Of a stretch of DNA of 64,000 nucleotides, positions 47,590 through 59,480 are shown piece by piece. Numbering within the stretch: the first letter of the stretch is position 1; each line of letters opens with the position of its first letter. The DNA comes from Acanthochlamys bracteata (taxonomy: Eukaryota; Streptophyta; Magnoliopsida; Pandanales; Velloziaceae): positions 3,255,489-3,319,488 of the forward strand of contig CM034144.1 of the NCBI GenBank assembly GCA_019914995.1, read 5' to 3'. Below the pieces are notes generated by a model, which made no database searches, was not told the DNA's origin, and saw only the letters and a list, made by a program, of their open reading frames with translations. The position numbers and the translations under genes were made by a program.

Positions 47590-50500
47590 ATGGCAGCGCC
47601 GGCGGGGGAAGGAGCGGCGGCGACAGCTCTGCGGTCGGTGTTATCACGCGTGCAACAGGCTGCAGAGAGGTCTGGTGGTGCGTTTGCGAACGTTCGCGTG
47701 GTCGCTGTTAGCAAGACGAAGCCCGTCTCACTCATCCGCCAGGTCTATGATGCAGGGCACCGGTGTTTCGGAGAGAACTATGTACAGGAGATTGTCGAAA
47801 AAGCTCCACAGGTAATTTGAAAGATTAGCAATAAGGTTCTATGATGAAATCTTCGGTGTAGAGATTGTGTAGTTTTTTTTTTTTTTTTGGATATTTGGTT
47901 GTTGGGTGATAGCTGAATTCATTAATATTTGATGGTTTCTGCAATTGAGGTTACGAATGAAATATTTTACTAATATGTGTCATGTTGAATTACACTTTCT
48001 TCATATAGGTTAATGGAGATTGTTGTTGGTTTTTCTACTATGTTGTTTGGTTCATTAATGTTTGCTGCTCTTTATCATTAAATACATCAAGTAGATTTGG
48101 ATTGATGCCATGATCATTGGTGTGGGTTCAGTTTAGAGGTTTGCAACATTTTGTTTTGGAGAAAAGTAATTCTGATTTTAAGGCCTGAATTTGATAAATA
48201 TAGAAAATGCTATGAAATACAAGAGTAGTTTCATATGGGAAACTAGCATATTACCCTATTTTGCCAGCTGGTTATTGTAGAAAGTTTGATTTGTTAGTCC
48301 ACTTTAAGGGGTGCCTGTGTGATGTTCTATGCTTAATATGTTAGGCAAAACCTTGTTCACATGATTGGATGAATGAAGAAATGAGAATGCTTTGGTACAA
48401 GCATATTTTTAGGGAAAGTCATTATCTTTTTTCCTTTGAGCCAATCTATTTACTGCAGAAACAATGCATGTTTGACGGCAAGATTTTGGCTAAAAGTTAC
48501 ATTTGCAATAGAGTGTTTTAATTTTATGCTTTTTCTTGTTTCAGCCTCAATTGCATACACTAATTAATGATCCCTTTGGATGGGCACAATAGGATTTTTC
48601 TATGTTTCTAGTGTCTCATCAGCAATGGGTTCCTAGATGGATTGGTTTGTAATTTTCCTTTTTGACATGTCCTTACTGAATAATGGGTACGTCAAATTTA
48701 GCTTGGTTATCACTACTACTTTAGAAATTCGTTGATGTGTAATCATTAGGAGTTTGCAAGTTTAAGTAACCTAATTGATTTGAGGTAGTCTTAAAGCAAC
48801 TTACTGCTAGAGTATCTCTGTTCATATTTGTTGTCTTAATCTTGTCTGAAATTGGCAGGCCTTCTCGACGTAGTTGCTTTCTTTATGTAATTGATTTTAT
48901 TTATCCTGTCTGTGTTCTACAAGTGCTTCAATGAATATGACTTTGTTCGTTCTATATATTTATGTTCTTGTCTCTCTTTGAGCTGGCAGTTGAATGGCCC
49001 ATCCCTTTGTGGAATAGAACTATCTTATTGCAGCTAATCTAGACTAGGGATTTGGTGGTTCAAAGCACTAAACAACCGGACTTTGCCTTGTCCAAACAAC
49101 TAAAAAGATTCGCATACTTAGTGTATACCACCCTATACTGTTTTCATTTGCTAAATATCGATCAAGTGGAACACTTATTTATAGGTTGCATGACCTGTAT
49201 TTGGCTCTCATCTGCTCTAGTAATCTATAATTTCTTTCTGTTCATGGTTTGACTTATGCTCGTTAGTGATGCACATCGCTTAAATCAAACAAATAAGATG
49301 TTGTTGAGATGCTTACCACAATATGAGAATCTGAGGACATAAACTGAAGAAAATTTTATGTGGCTAATGTAACTGGTAAAAAGAATACTTTGCTTTTGCA
49401 GTTTTATGCAAATTGTTTGGATAGTTCAATTTGAAATAATTAGAGAAAGGATTCGGTGATTTTAAAATTCTAATACTGCTACATATAACTTTCTGTTTTT
49501 TACAGCTTCCTGCAGATATTGAATGGCATTTTATTGGGCACCTGCAGAGCAACAAAGTGAAATCACTTCTAGGTATTTTCACTATATAGAACTGGATTTT
49601 GTTGACTTCTCTTTGGTTGCTTATGTGCCATTAAGTTTATATTTGAGGTCAGATACGGCATGCATTTCCTTTCATGCTATGCAATCTCCATAATCTTGAA
49701 TATAGGAGAGCAAATGGTTTTGCATTATTAACATAGCACCATGTACATATCAAGTAGGAAATGAAAAATCAATGGTCTTTCCAAATTTGTTATAATTATT
49801 ACATGTTGATCATTAGTAATCATGTAAGGCATCCAACCACTCTATTTGGATGTATGGGCCATACAAGAAAATAATAAGGAAAGGAATGGGCACATCAGAT
49901 AGAAAGTTGGTATGCCATCACTTGAGGCTGGGGCAGGGAAGACATATTTGTGGTGGTGTGAACTCATGGGACGGAGACTTATGTACGCCACCGGTAGCAA
50001 AAGCGTCAAAGGAGAGTGGAGGAAGAGTAGAAAGACATAGATCAAAATCTAGAAATTGATTTGGTATAAATTTCTTAGTTAAGGGTAAGTGGGAGTAAGG
50101 CATGGTTGTTGTCACTGTTGTTGTTTGTAAATATGCAATAATAATCAAAGTTACTACAAGATGGTAAGACAGCACATAAATAGAACTGTATAGATATTAT
50201 ATTATAAACCACGAAGTTGATTAAATTGCCTGATAAGATCTGAGTTTTGGTTGCTACTCTTCTCATTATCTGGTCTGTTCATATGCTAGAGGTGTTTTAG
50301 TTAAAGATACCTACCAAATACCTTCAGTTATTATTCAAATTATTGCGCATAACTTTCCACTAGACAATATTCTCCATATGACATATTGGATTAGAATCCT
50401 GTGACATCTTGCTTATTTTTAACTGTCTCATATATGTCAAGTTACTTGGATCATTATGCTTTAGCGGGCTTGCCATTAAGGATATGACTTGTAAAACTGC

Positions 50501-53500
50501 ATTTTACATCCCCAAGGATTTATGTGTGCTTGAAATACTGGTGTATGCCTAATTCAAGTCCTACTTGACGCTGCACTTTTGTTGGATGAGATCATGTCAC
50601 TAAACTTTTCTGGTTGAAACGCAGTTAAATCCGAAGCTTGAGAACTGTCTAACCATGGTTGGACTTGCAATTCGAGAATTTGGAAAAGTTTTCGTATGCT
50701 ACAATTATGTTATTTTCTAAAGGGATGTTGTATACTAGTCTTGTGGTGATTGAGAAGATGTTGAATCAAAAGGATATATCTGCGGTTGGATATCTGGGGT
50801 TGGGGAAGATGGCAAACAAGAATCCAACCTGTGGTTCGTGAAATACAACTAGGAATAGATTAATGCTACTTAGATGAACTCAAGTGTAAAACTAGAGATC
50901 GTCACATGGCTTTGACTATACACAGGCTTATTGTGCACTAATTTCTGTTTTAACTCCTAATTTTTTCGAAAGGTCTCAGTCTAACTGGTCCATTTGGTGA
51001 GTTGGACCCAAGACTAACAGGTCCATTTCTTAAAACGCTGGTCAATTCCTAATGATGCCACAAGTATTCATAATATCTGATCCAAATATGAGGTAGAGGC
51101 TCTATCCTTTGCTTGTCTCTACATCACATTTGTGCTCCTTGAAGCTTGCAGTCATTGGTCTTGTTCCACTTTTGTTTGGAGAGCAGTTAAACAGCTAGTG
51201 ACTTGAATTTTATTACCTTTTGACTGTCTTTTTTATTTTCATTCTTAATGGACTTCTGATGCTTTGTTTTACTGAGCGTTTTGCTGATTTTGGTTTCAGC
51301 TTCTGTCCCTAATCTTGAGATGGTTGAGAGTGTAGATGATGAGAAGGTAACTATAGTTGCACATCAGCTTTTCACTTTTCTATTTGTATGTCATTTATGA
51401 AAGAAGCAAAACAATCACTCTTTGAGGATGATGTTATGATGGGCTGTGAATCTGTGAAATAGAATTTTAAAATATGTAAGCATGGTCGAAATAATTGGCC
51501 AAATTTGGCATAAATTGTAAGATTCGGAGTGTTTGGCATTTTTTCCTATTTTATTTTGATAAATTATTTTTAAGAAGAATTGGAGAGAATTTAAAAACTG
51601 AAACTCAATTGGTGTTTTTTTCTGTGGTGTTCAAATTTCAACCATGAGATACATCTGAACATGTATCTAGTATGGGGATACACAAGTGCTGTTTGCTTGG
51701 GATCCCACAGTAATTATCGGCTCTGGTTATTGGACAGTCACAACATCAAAAGAGCTAACCTAGAGACAATGGGGTTACACTTGAGTGCCTCCCATATACT
51801 AAAAGTTATAGTCCAACCCAAAAGTTTAAGCCAGTAGGTCTAAGAACTCTCTAATATACTAACCCTCTTCCCATCTTGCCTACACACCATGGGATTAGTC
51901 TAACTTTCTCTTACACTTAACAACTTGTAAATTTCTATTATACTGCTTCGATGATCAGGTGTAGGCATGTAAGTTCTTTAGCATGTAACTGACATAGATG
52001 TGGCCATTGTGTGAAGTTGTCTTAGAGTTTCTATTTGAGGTTTCCCTTGGGTCTCAAAAATTAATCCAGTTTTTGTGCAACTCCTAAGAATTGGTTTTCA
52101 TATTGGAAATGTTACTTTTTAATTGCATTTCAAACCATTCAGCATGTGATTGTGCAATCAGTTACTACATTTAACTACTTGGAACTTTTCATGAGATCTT
52201 AGTTGCTCTGCAACTCCTATAATGTACAGAAACTCATCTGGAGAGAGGATCCAGCTCAATTAGCGGTTGGAAATCGTTGTAATCTAAATTATAGTCATGG
52301 CATTACCAAGTCCAAGCAATCTGTACTTTGTTTTAGCCTCATTGTGGACATTGCGCATATGGAAAGAGATTCCAGACTTCAGATTTGATGACAAACCAAG
52401 TCACCGAGAAGCCACACGTTTGCCATTAGACTTGAAACTTTCTGCGTGATTTTGTGTTGCTCTGTACTGCCTTTGCTCTAGAGCTAGCTTTTCAACTAGT
52501 AATCCCTTATTGGCAAGAAGTTGAAGGAACCACAAACTAAGAATTCGAGTTCTTCGTTGCTATTTCATTTGCAATTCTAATTCTAAATCTCAAATAATTA
52601 AACGTGCCTTCAGACTGCTGCCTTGGTCCAGTTAATTGTTTGAGTCACTTCTTGAATGTGTCTATTTAGGAAGAAGAGTTTAACAACGTAACATTTGTAG
52701 TTGTGTTAAATTGTGTAATAGGATAATTCTGAACTTGCAGATTGCTGATCGTCTTGATGGCATGGTCGCCAGCTTGGGAAGGAAACCTCTGAAGGTCCTT
52801 GTCCAAGTAAACACAAGTGGAGAAGAGAGTGAGTAACTTCTATCATTCTTTTAAGAAAGCATGTCCCTATTCTTTATATTGTAAAAGCATGTGTATGGCT
52901 TCATGAGTTTGTAGTCTTCTTATCTGTCCTCTTTTTAGTTCCTATACTACTAGTTCAGTATTCTGTTATCACGCCTTTTCATCTGTCAGTTGTTCATCCT
53001 TGTATTTAGGTGGAATACGCCATTGTTTTCTTATTTTGAACTGTTCAGATGTATTTTGTTTGCACATTCATTCACTATCTTAGCCTGTGATTCTGCATTT
53101 AAACTTGTTGCAGCAAAATCTGGTGTGGAACCATCAGGCTGTGTAAAGCTTGCAAAACACGTCAGGACAAGCTGCCCGAATCTCATTTTCTCAGGCCTAA
53201 TGACGATTGGTATGCTGGATTATACCTCTACCCCGGAGAACTTCAAGGTAAGAGCTTTGAACTGAAGCTTTTTTCATCAATCTTTCAACATCCTTGGCAT
53301 CTTCCTTCTTTCATTTTCTTGCAAGCAGACATTGGCAAATTGTAGAAGTGAGGTCTGTCAGGAACTAGAAATCCCTGAAGCAGAGTGTGAGCTGTCAATG
53401 GGCATGTCTGGGGACTTTGACCAAGCGGTAAGCAGTACAAGTAAACCAACTCAGTATTTCAGTGGCAGATATTTGTTACCCAACCTAGATGAGTTCCTAT

Positions 53501-53663
53501 ATATGTTAAACAGTTCAAAGTCCAACGGTTGATAGTTTATTATGAAAGAGACGCGTTGACAGGTTTTCCAATGCAGATTGAGATGGGAAGCACGAATGTG
53601 AGGATTGGATCAACAATTTTTGGACCGAGGGAATACCCAAAGAAGGATACAAGCCTGTCATAG
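47590..53663 (+). CDS. PLPBP: Pyridoxal phosphate homeostasis protein (YggS/PLPBP family), seven exons
   Basis: The family binds PLP without known enzyme activity and buffers cellular vitamin B6; it has the fold of the alanine racemase N-terminal domain. Exons: 47590-47811, 49506-49572, 51300-51346, 52741-52828, 53114-53247, 53329-53427, 53577-53663. All introns are GT-AG, and the 744 bases give 247 aa plus stop. The PLP lysine is Lys42 in VAVSKTKP. Other signatures are FGENYVQE (about residue 62), the family pattern [16 protein letters not shown] in exon 2, [19 protein letters not shown], and [20 protein letters not shown] followed by [14 protein letters not shown] at the end. Length and ends match the family, so the gene looks intact. 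The start was chosen because family members begin near here and exon 1 turns GC-rich; ATG 47509 is an alternative. No other host gene lies nearby. The first three introns are long (1.4-1.7 kb). Confidence 0.95.
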
Positions 53664-54559
53664 ATTTGTTTACTTTCATATTGAATTGTTATATGTTTTC
53701 ACTGTTCTCTCATATCATGTACAATGCACTATGTTGATACAGGTCAGTTCAACTCTTTTACATTTGTATAATTCAGTAAATATTTTACATACCATTAGAC
53801 AAGTAGAGCAAGTAAGTACCTTCTTAAAGTGGTTTTCATTGCCATGTATGTACTCTGGACAATCTGATTTTGCGAAGTAGCAGGAAGTTTTGTTACCCGC
53901 GAGATGTTGAACGCACACAAAGTGATATCAACCAACAGTCTCTGTCATAGCTCGAGAAACAAGAAGGTTATTTTATTCTTGCTTGAAGATGGACTCCAGT
54001 ATCTTTGCTGCGCAATGCAGTACCACTTCTTTCAAGAAGTAATGCGCAACAGTAAATGACAACACTCGAAGGTTTTTAAAACTCGGGTCCTTGTGCATTG
54101 CTATCATGGTAAAACCACGGACTTATGTTGGACACATTTACTTCGTTGTCGTACACATATTTTCTCTTATGACCTACATATGCAGTGAGTTAACTAACTC
54201 AAATATCGCTTGCTTGCTCACTTTTCAGATAGCATTTTTAAAAGTTGATGTTAACAAGCTTTTAGTATACGATCCTCGTGAGCCAATGATGAGAATAAAA
54301 TTTCTGTTGTACTAAAATAATTATTTAATTTATATTACAACAAATTCTTTTTTTCTTTTATTGAATATTTTAGTTTTATTAAAAGTTATGTAAGATATTT
54401 TATCAACTATCAATTTTTTTAAATTTAGTGAATTATTTATGAAGTGTTTGGTGTTATTTGCGGCGAAGTCAACTTGCTTACAAATAAAAGCATTAGGAAC
54501 CAAATGGTGTCAGTTCGCTATAGCTCAAAGTATTAGCCCAGTTCGTAGGTTTTTAATGC
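53664..54559. other. 3' flank of the PLP gene
   Basis: Probable 3' UTR followed by AT-rich DNA. The frames at 53605-53880 and 54091-54315 have no recognised domain. Confidence 0.4.
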
Positions 54560-55226
54560 TGTAGCGACCGATTTTTTCCTATAGTAGCCGATACGTTTTA
54601 GTCGTATAGGGTTTTTCCTATGCTATCCATGTAAAGGCTAGGTGTTGCAGTCGAGAGAGACTGCGTTGGAGTTCACCGAAGTCAGAAAACTTGGTTTAGA
54701 AGAAGACGTTCGGATTATATAGGGCTTATTGGTTGTGGTTTACAAAAGATAGCGTGATCTCACTCAGTTGGAGTGGCCGTGGATGTAGGCTTGGTTGGCA
54801 GCCGAACCACGTAAAAAAAATCCACATGTGCTCTTACTCTTGCATTTCTTATGATTTCCATTGCTTAGAAATATAGTAAAATGCTAACCAAGTTTCTGCT
54901 AAAAAATTAGCAAGCAAGCAGTTAGTTGATCTAGCTACTAATTCCGCTGTTGTGGACATGATTTAGTCAGTAACAAAACAGCAAGCTGGTCCAGCTTCTG
55001 ACTTCTCTCTATTGTAAATGAATCAGAATATCAGCGGATACTCAGTAGCTGATTCAAAAGAGACATTTCTTTGTTTTGAAAAAAGTAAATATTCTCAAAA
55101 GCCGGTAGACAATTAATCCACTGTTACCTTCTAGCTTTCCATTATCTTAACAAATAGGTTTAAGCTTAATTTTTATTGTACTACTCAATTCATCCTTTTG
55201 CTCTTGCTTGGAAAGGTATTCTCACA
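54560..55226 (+). repeat. Copia 5' LTR remnant, plus strand
   Basis: Contains the phrase GTGGATGTAGGC...CCGAACCACGTAAA (54778-54812), the same plant copia LTR signature seen in reverse at 3205-3245. It ends CTCACA just before a primer-binding-like site. The left boundary is uncertain. Confidence 0.5.
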
Positions 55227-55228
55227 AT

Positions 55229-55240
55229 TGGTAACAGAGC
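55229..55240 (+). promoter_or_regulatory. Primer-binding site remnant
   Basis: TGGTAACAGAGC differs from the initiator tRNA-Met complement TGGTATCAGAGC at one position and directly follows the LTR end. Confidence 0.65.
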
Positions 55241-55319
55241 ATGCATCACAACATAATGCTTAACATACTTGAGGTAAAAGATCCAATTTATTTTATTTTG
55301 GGTAAAATTGTGCCCACTG

Positions 55320-55640
55320 CCCTTGAAGGTAGGTAATTCAACCATCCTCCGCCACCATCCGATGGTGCCCATTACGGATACTAAACAATCAAGATGACCG
55401 TTTGCATACGTGATCAAGATTATACGATTTGGAAGATAGTTCATGACTGACCAATAATGCCTATCAAAATCAACACAACCAAGAAAGTGGTATCGAAGTA
55501 AGAAATGCGAGTACATCTAAGAAGAGCATCCCTCTATCACCCTAATAATAGTGATATGAATCTTTTGTATTGTTCTTTAGATTCAAATGAGTTTAATAGA
55601 ATCTGTTCTTGTAGCATAGTGAAGAAAATTTGGGATCAAC
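55320..55640 (+). pseudogene. Ty1/copia gag fragment
   Basis: Plus-strand translation gives FNHPPPPSDGAHYGY, then TIKMTVCIRDQDYTIWKIVH and, about 45 codons on, LLYCSLDSNEFNRICSCS followed by VKKIWDQL. These follow the SIRE/Maximus-like gag order (F-RPP-FDG-NY-YWK-RM--FI---D--IWK-V; ALDANEFNRISTC-SAKEIWD-L). Stops are present, and similarity ends near 55640. With the LTR and primer site just upstream this is the 5' end of one decayed copia. The minus-strand frame at 55190-55516 is antisense to it and is not a gene. Confidence 0.65.
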
Positions 55641-58060
55641 TGTAGGTTAATAGAATCTATCTTCGGGGACCATGTTTGTTGTGCGCTATAATTACTCTTG
55701 GATATTCATTTGCTGCACCTTCTTAGGAAGCACAAGGTCTTTGTTCTTCAGTTTGCATAGTTCACTGCCTTTCTCATGAAATTCGTTAGTCTGAATATTG
55801 AGGATTAGTTTTGGAAAGTATATTCTAATTATTTGTGCAGTGCAAATTGCTTAAGTTTTGGTTCACATATGCATCTGGCTAGTGCCTCTCTGTGTCATTA
55901 AGGTGTATTTGCCATATTGTCAGACACAACAGATTACACGATAAGCCTATTACGGATAAATAGTGAATATTATTATCTATGATTTGAAATGAAAGTTAAA
56001 AAAAATACTCGATCAACTATTGAAGACCTTGTAAGTTTGCATCTAAGTGCAATTCATAGCATTTCAACGAAGGTAGAGTTCTTTCTTCTTTCTAAACCTA
56101 GAGAAGTTGAAAATCAAACACTAATAGATCCTTTTGAAGCAATATTTGTAATAGCATATTCAGTTATTAAGACTGGTGCATAAGTATTCCTCCAATTATA
56201 CTTGAGATGCATCCCTTATATATTTTTAACCAACCGGCGCAAATATTTAATACATGATGCTGTAATAAACATGTTTGTTCTTCAATAAGTTCAACTGATG
56301 TAAATGTCATCATAGGTTTTATTTGTTCAATCTGGCAGCTAAGCTCACCAATAGAAATGTTTGATTTTCTATATGCCAATTGAGCATGATAGAGACAGCT
56401 GATTGATATGATATGAGTGTTTTTTGGCTGAAATTTAAGCAGCATGTAAGTAGTTTGTTTGGCTACAGGCTGGTCGGAGTTAACTTAATAAGAAACACCA
56501 AAACCACTAGAATGTTGTTGTGAACACAACCTGAAACTTGCGTTGCCAGTTAATGTTGTTTAAATCGGCTCTATACACCTAGATAATGAGTGAGTTCAAG
56601 TTGTCATCAACAATTGCATGAGTCTAGTGTTTGACAATTTACATATTAGTCTTTATAAGATATTTTGAGAACTATTAGCTTTTCTTATTTGGTTCTATCT
56701 CCTTGATTCATATAGTAACTGAAAATAGCTTCATTTTTAAAGATTTCTTTGATTAAGTAATGACAGGTAGTAATTGAATGTAGCATCTTTTAACTTACTT
56801 TACAATCTGCTATGGCATTAGTTAAAGACATTTGCAGAGAAGGTGCTTCTCGAATCGCTTACCATAGCTGCTTCTAGAATCGCTTACCTATGGATTAATC
56901 CTCCTCTTTACAAGCAGCAAAGTGGAGATAAGTTTATACAAAATCTAGTTTTTCACTGTGTAGCCGCTGCTTATCTTGTCCTTTGGCTTGATGCTCTTTT
57001 GGTAATGGTTAGGATGGTTTAAAGGTGTTCTTCTTAACAAGATGTGGTTGCAGGAGTATTTTTTTTGGGACTACTAAGAGGTAATGCTAAGGGCATGCTG
57101 GAACTAGCTAGACATGAAACAATCATATGTTTGATTCTAGTTTGTTTTTTTCTCTTACTGTTTTAGTTGATGACCTCTTTATTACCTTTGTTCTTGCTTA
57201 TAGCAACAGATATTTATTTCTGACATTTGCTTTTCTTCCTGATTGGCAATGCAATAGGGCTTCTTGGTGATGTGAGTATGCCATAGGCAACCAGACTTTA
57301 ATGGCCATTGGTAAGATGAAGTTTATCTTTTTGTGTAAGGGAATGCTGGAACTCATATTCAATAAGGCTCTTGCTTAAATGTGTTCTTGATTCTTCCTCC
57401 CTTCATTTACTTTCTTGTTTGATTTTTTTTGTTTGGTTGGTCAATTGAGAAATAAAAGATTGCTACACTTGCATTAATGTTTGTGTTGCTTGGTAAGTTT
57501 GTGCCACTTATTGATGATTTTGTATGTCCTTTATCGTACAACTGAGGCACTCGTGCAAAATGTGATTTACTTACTTATGTTAAGTTTTTCTTCTTGTTAT
57601 TATGATAACTGGACAATTGTTATCCTTGCACCAGCAGAAGAAAATAATTTCTTAAATCAGTCCATCAGAATCTATTGGATAAATCTTTGTTTCTCTTTGT
57701 ACACGAGCTCGCTGCACAATTCATGGTATCAGGCATTGCAGCTCTATTATATCATACCGAACTGTAGTCTATTTTCTAAAGGTGGATTGCCATCGTTGCT
57801 AATTTTTGTGTTTTTTGAAGTACGAGCTGCAACTTTTGTTCAACATGATTAACTCAATTTTATTAACGACCGTTAATTGGTTGGCAGGTTGAATGCTCTC
57901 TTAGTTGTCTGAGTCGCCCCTCATTGAGAGTTTTATGATGGACTAACTGTTTTCGACTTTATCGTGTCCTTTAGTTGAATTCTCTCTTATTTTTTAATAC
58001 TTGATTTACAATGCGCAGTGACATTAATAAAAGTTTTTTCAACAAAACAGCATCTTTAGA
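55641..58060. other. AT-rich intergenic DNA, no gene recognised
   Basis: Frames at 55989-56183, 56167-56445 and 57481-57852 show no known motif. They are short and composed as expected of random AT-rich DNA. Confidence 0.45.
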
Positions 58061-58575
58061 TTTCTTAATAACATCGACTGTTTACATTTTGCAGTCTTGG
58101 TGCATTGATCTTTCATTCTTTCCTATGCAATAGATTGAAGATAATTGCTATCATGTGAGACTTCTAGAATTTTCCTAGAATCTTGATTGCTGTTTAATGA
58201 CTGCATACCCTTTTGATTCTCTTTCGCTTTCGGGGTTGTCAAGAATGGTTTTTAATATAAGATACATGGACCTTTACTATAGAGATTCCAGATGGTGCAG
58301 CGGGCTACTCTCATGTCTGCTTTTCAGAATTTCTTAATAACACATCAACCCCCTATCTTTTGTAGTCTTTGATGAGCAAACGGTTCGAGATAAGTGGTGT
58401 GTTGTTAAACTTTTAGAAAATTTTCTTCTTAAAATCCTAATCGTTTTCTAATGACTACATATCCTTTTGATTCTCTTTTGTTTCAGGGTTGGTAGGAATA
58501 GTTTTCTAATGAGTGACCAATTGGACCTTTACCATAGAGATTCCTAAGGGATGTGGCGCACTACCTTTTGTGACA
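58061..58575. repeat. Two-copy diverged tandem duplication, about 269-bp period
   Basis: 58061-58329 and 58330-58575 both begin TTTCTTAATAACA. Both continue through a TAATGACT-CATA-CCTTTTGATTCTCTTT phrase and reach TGGACCTTTAC-ATAGAGATTCC near their ends. No coding potential. Confidence 0.75.
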
Positions 58576-58645
58576 CAGTTAGGCTGGTTTACTAATAGTT
58601 CTTAAATATTTAAAGATAGTTTATACTCTTACCCGTCATAGTAAT

Positions 58646-59121
58646 TATCACGGGGCTAGAGTTTTACTTTGACTAGTGCAGCATTTAGCCATACCTCTTG
58701 TGGCTAAGAAAGAGAAGAAAGAGAAGTAAAGAGCACACTTGAAAGCTTGGATAGAACTCTTTATTACACTATTCAAGATTGCTTATAAAGCTTTTGCTTG
58801 ATTTCCTTGATGCCCCAAATAAGGGTCTTGGCTTCCTATTTATACCCAGTCCACCTCCTCAATGGATGGTGGAGATTATTTTGATCCGAAGGTAGAGAAT
58901 ATTTGATCCAGAAAGTTTCTACACAAAATCTCCACCTATAAAATATCTAACCTATTTAGAGTATTCTTTAAACTACTCTAAATTTATGCTATCTGAAATG
59001 TCTAGAGTATTCTACCATACTCTAGACCTTTCTTAAATACAAGGTATTTTTATCTAGGTAAAACATATGTTACCAATATAATGAGGATGAGGAGAAGAGC
59101 CAAAATAACTATACCGTGACA
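58646..59121 (-). repeat. 3' LTR of the gag-pro-chromodomain element
   Basis: On the plus strand it starts TATCACGGGGCTAGAG and ends ATACCGTGACA, aligned with 61180-61737 apart from a block found only in the right copy. Confidence 0.8.
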
Positions 59122-59174
59122 TTATCTCCTACCTATTTCGCGATGCCCTCATCGCGGTTGTGTGGAGCTATAGC

Positions 59175-59480
59175 GAAATTTTTGGATCTTTTGGTGGAAT
59201 GGCCACAACTCGTATTCATGTTCTTAGCTTGCCTCGTTGTCTGGCTGACCCTTCTATTTGACCAAATATTTTAAATGATATGGACGACTACCACGCTTTA
59301 CAATGAATCGATGTCCCAAAATTTCTTCCACGTCCCTTTTGGGTGTTATAATAATAGATGTAGAAGCTCTTAAAGATGTTGCTGTATTTGGATCCTCCCT
59401 TGAATTTATATTGGGGTGATTTGGTTCTTTTGAGGTGGTCTGGATTGCTAGTTGTGCCTCCTCTTTCTCCTTGAGAGTTA
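59175..59480 (-). pseudogene. Chromodomain joined to the protease end
   Basis: Chromodomains at the integrase C-terminus of chromoviruses steer insertion by recognising chromatin marks. On the minus strand, after LKEKEEAQLAIQTTSKEP (protease tail), the protein passes to NINSREDPNTATSLRAS and KRDVEEILGHRFIVKRGSRP, then YHLKYLVK and, past a stop, an EAS-EHEY-LWPF-like end. Family members read DPNRN-S-RA, then VEEIL--R--R---P---YLVKWKG and EASWE. The jump from protease to the pre-chromodomain linker takes place near residue TTSKEPN and omits all of RT to integrase. Frame breaks (59254-59538 versus 59478-59711) are small. Confidence 0.75.

Noticed and set aside
47516..47815. 99-codon plus-strand frame overlapping exon 1 of the PLP gene
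   Set aside because: It is the same DNA read in a shifted frame; exon 1 in the other frame has clear family motifs ([16 protein letters not shown]).
55190..55516. 108-codon minus-strand frame
   Set aside because: It is antisense to a recognisable copia gag on the plus strand.
57481..57852. 123-codon plus-strand frame
   Set aside because: No domain, and AT-rich hydrophobic composition as expected by chance. No splice or promoter context was found.
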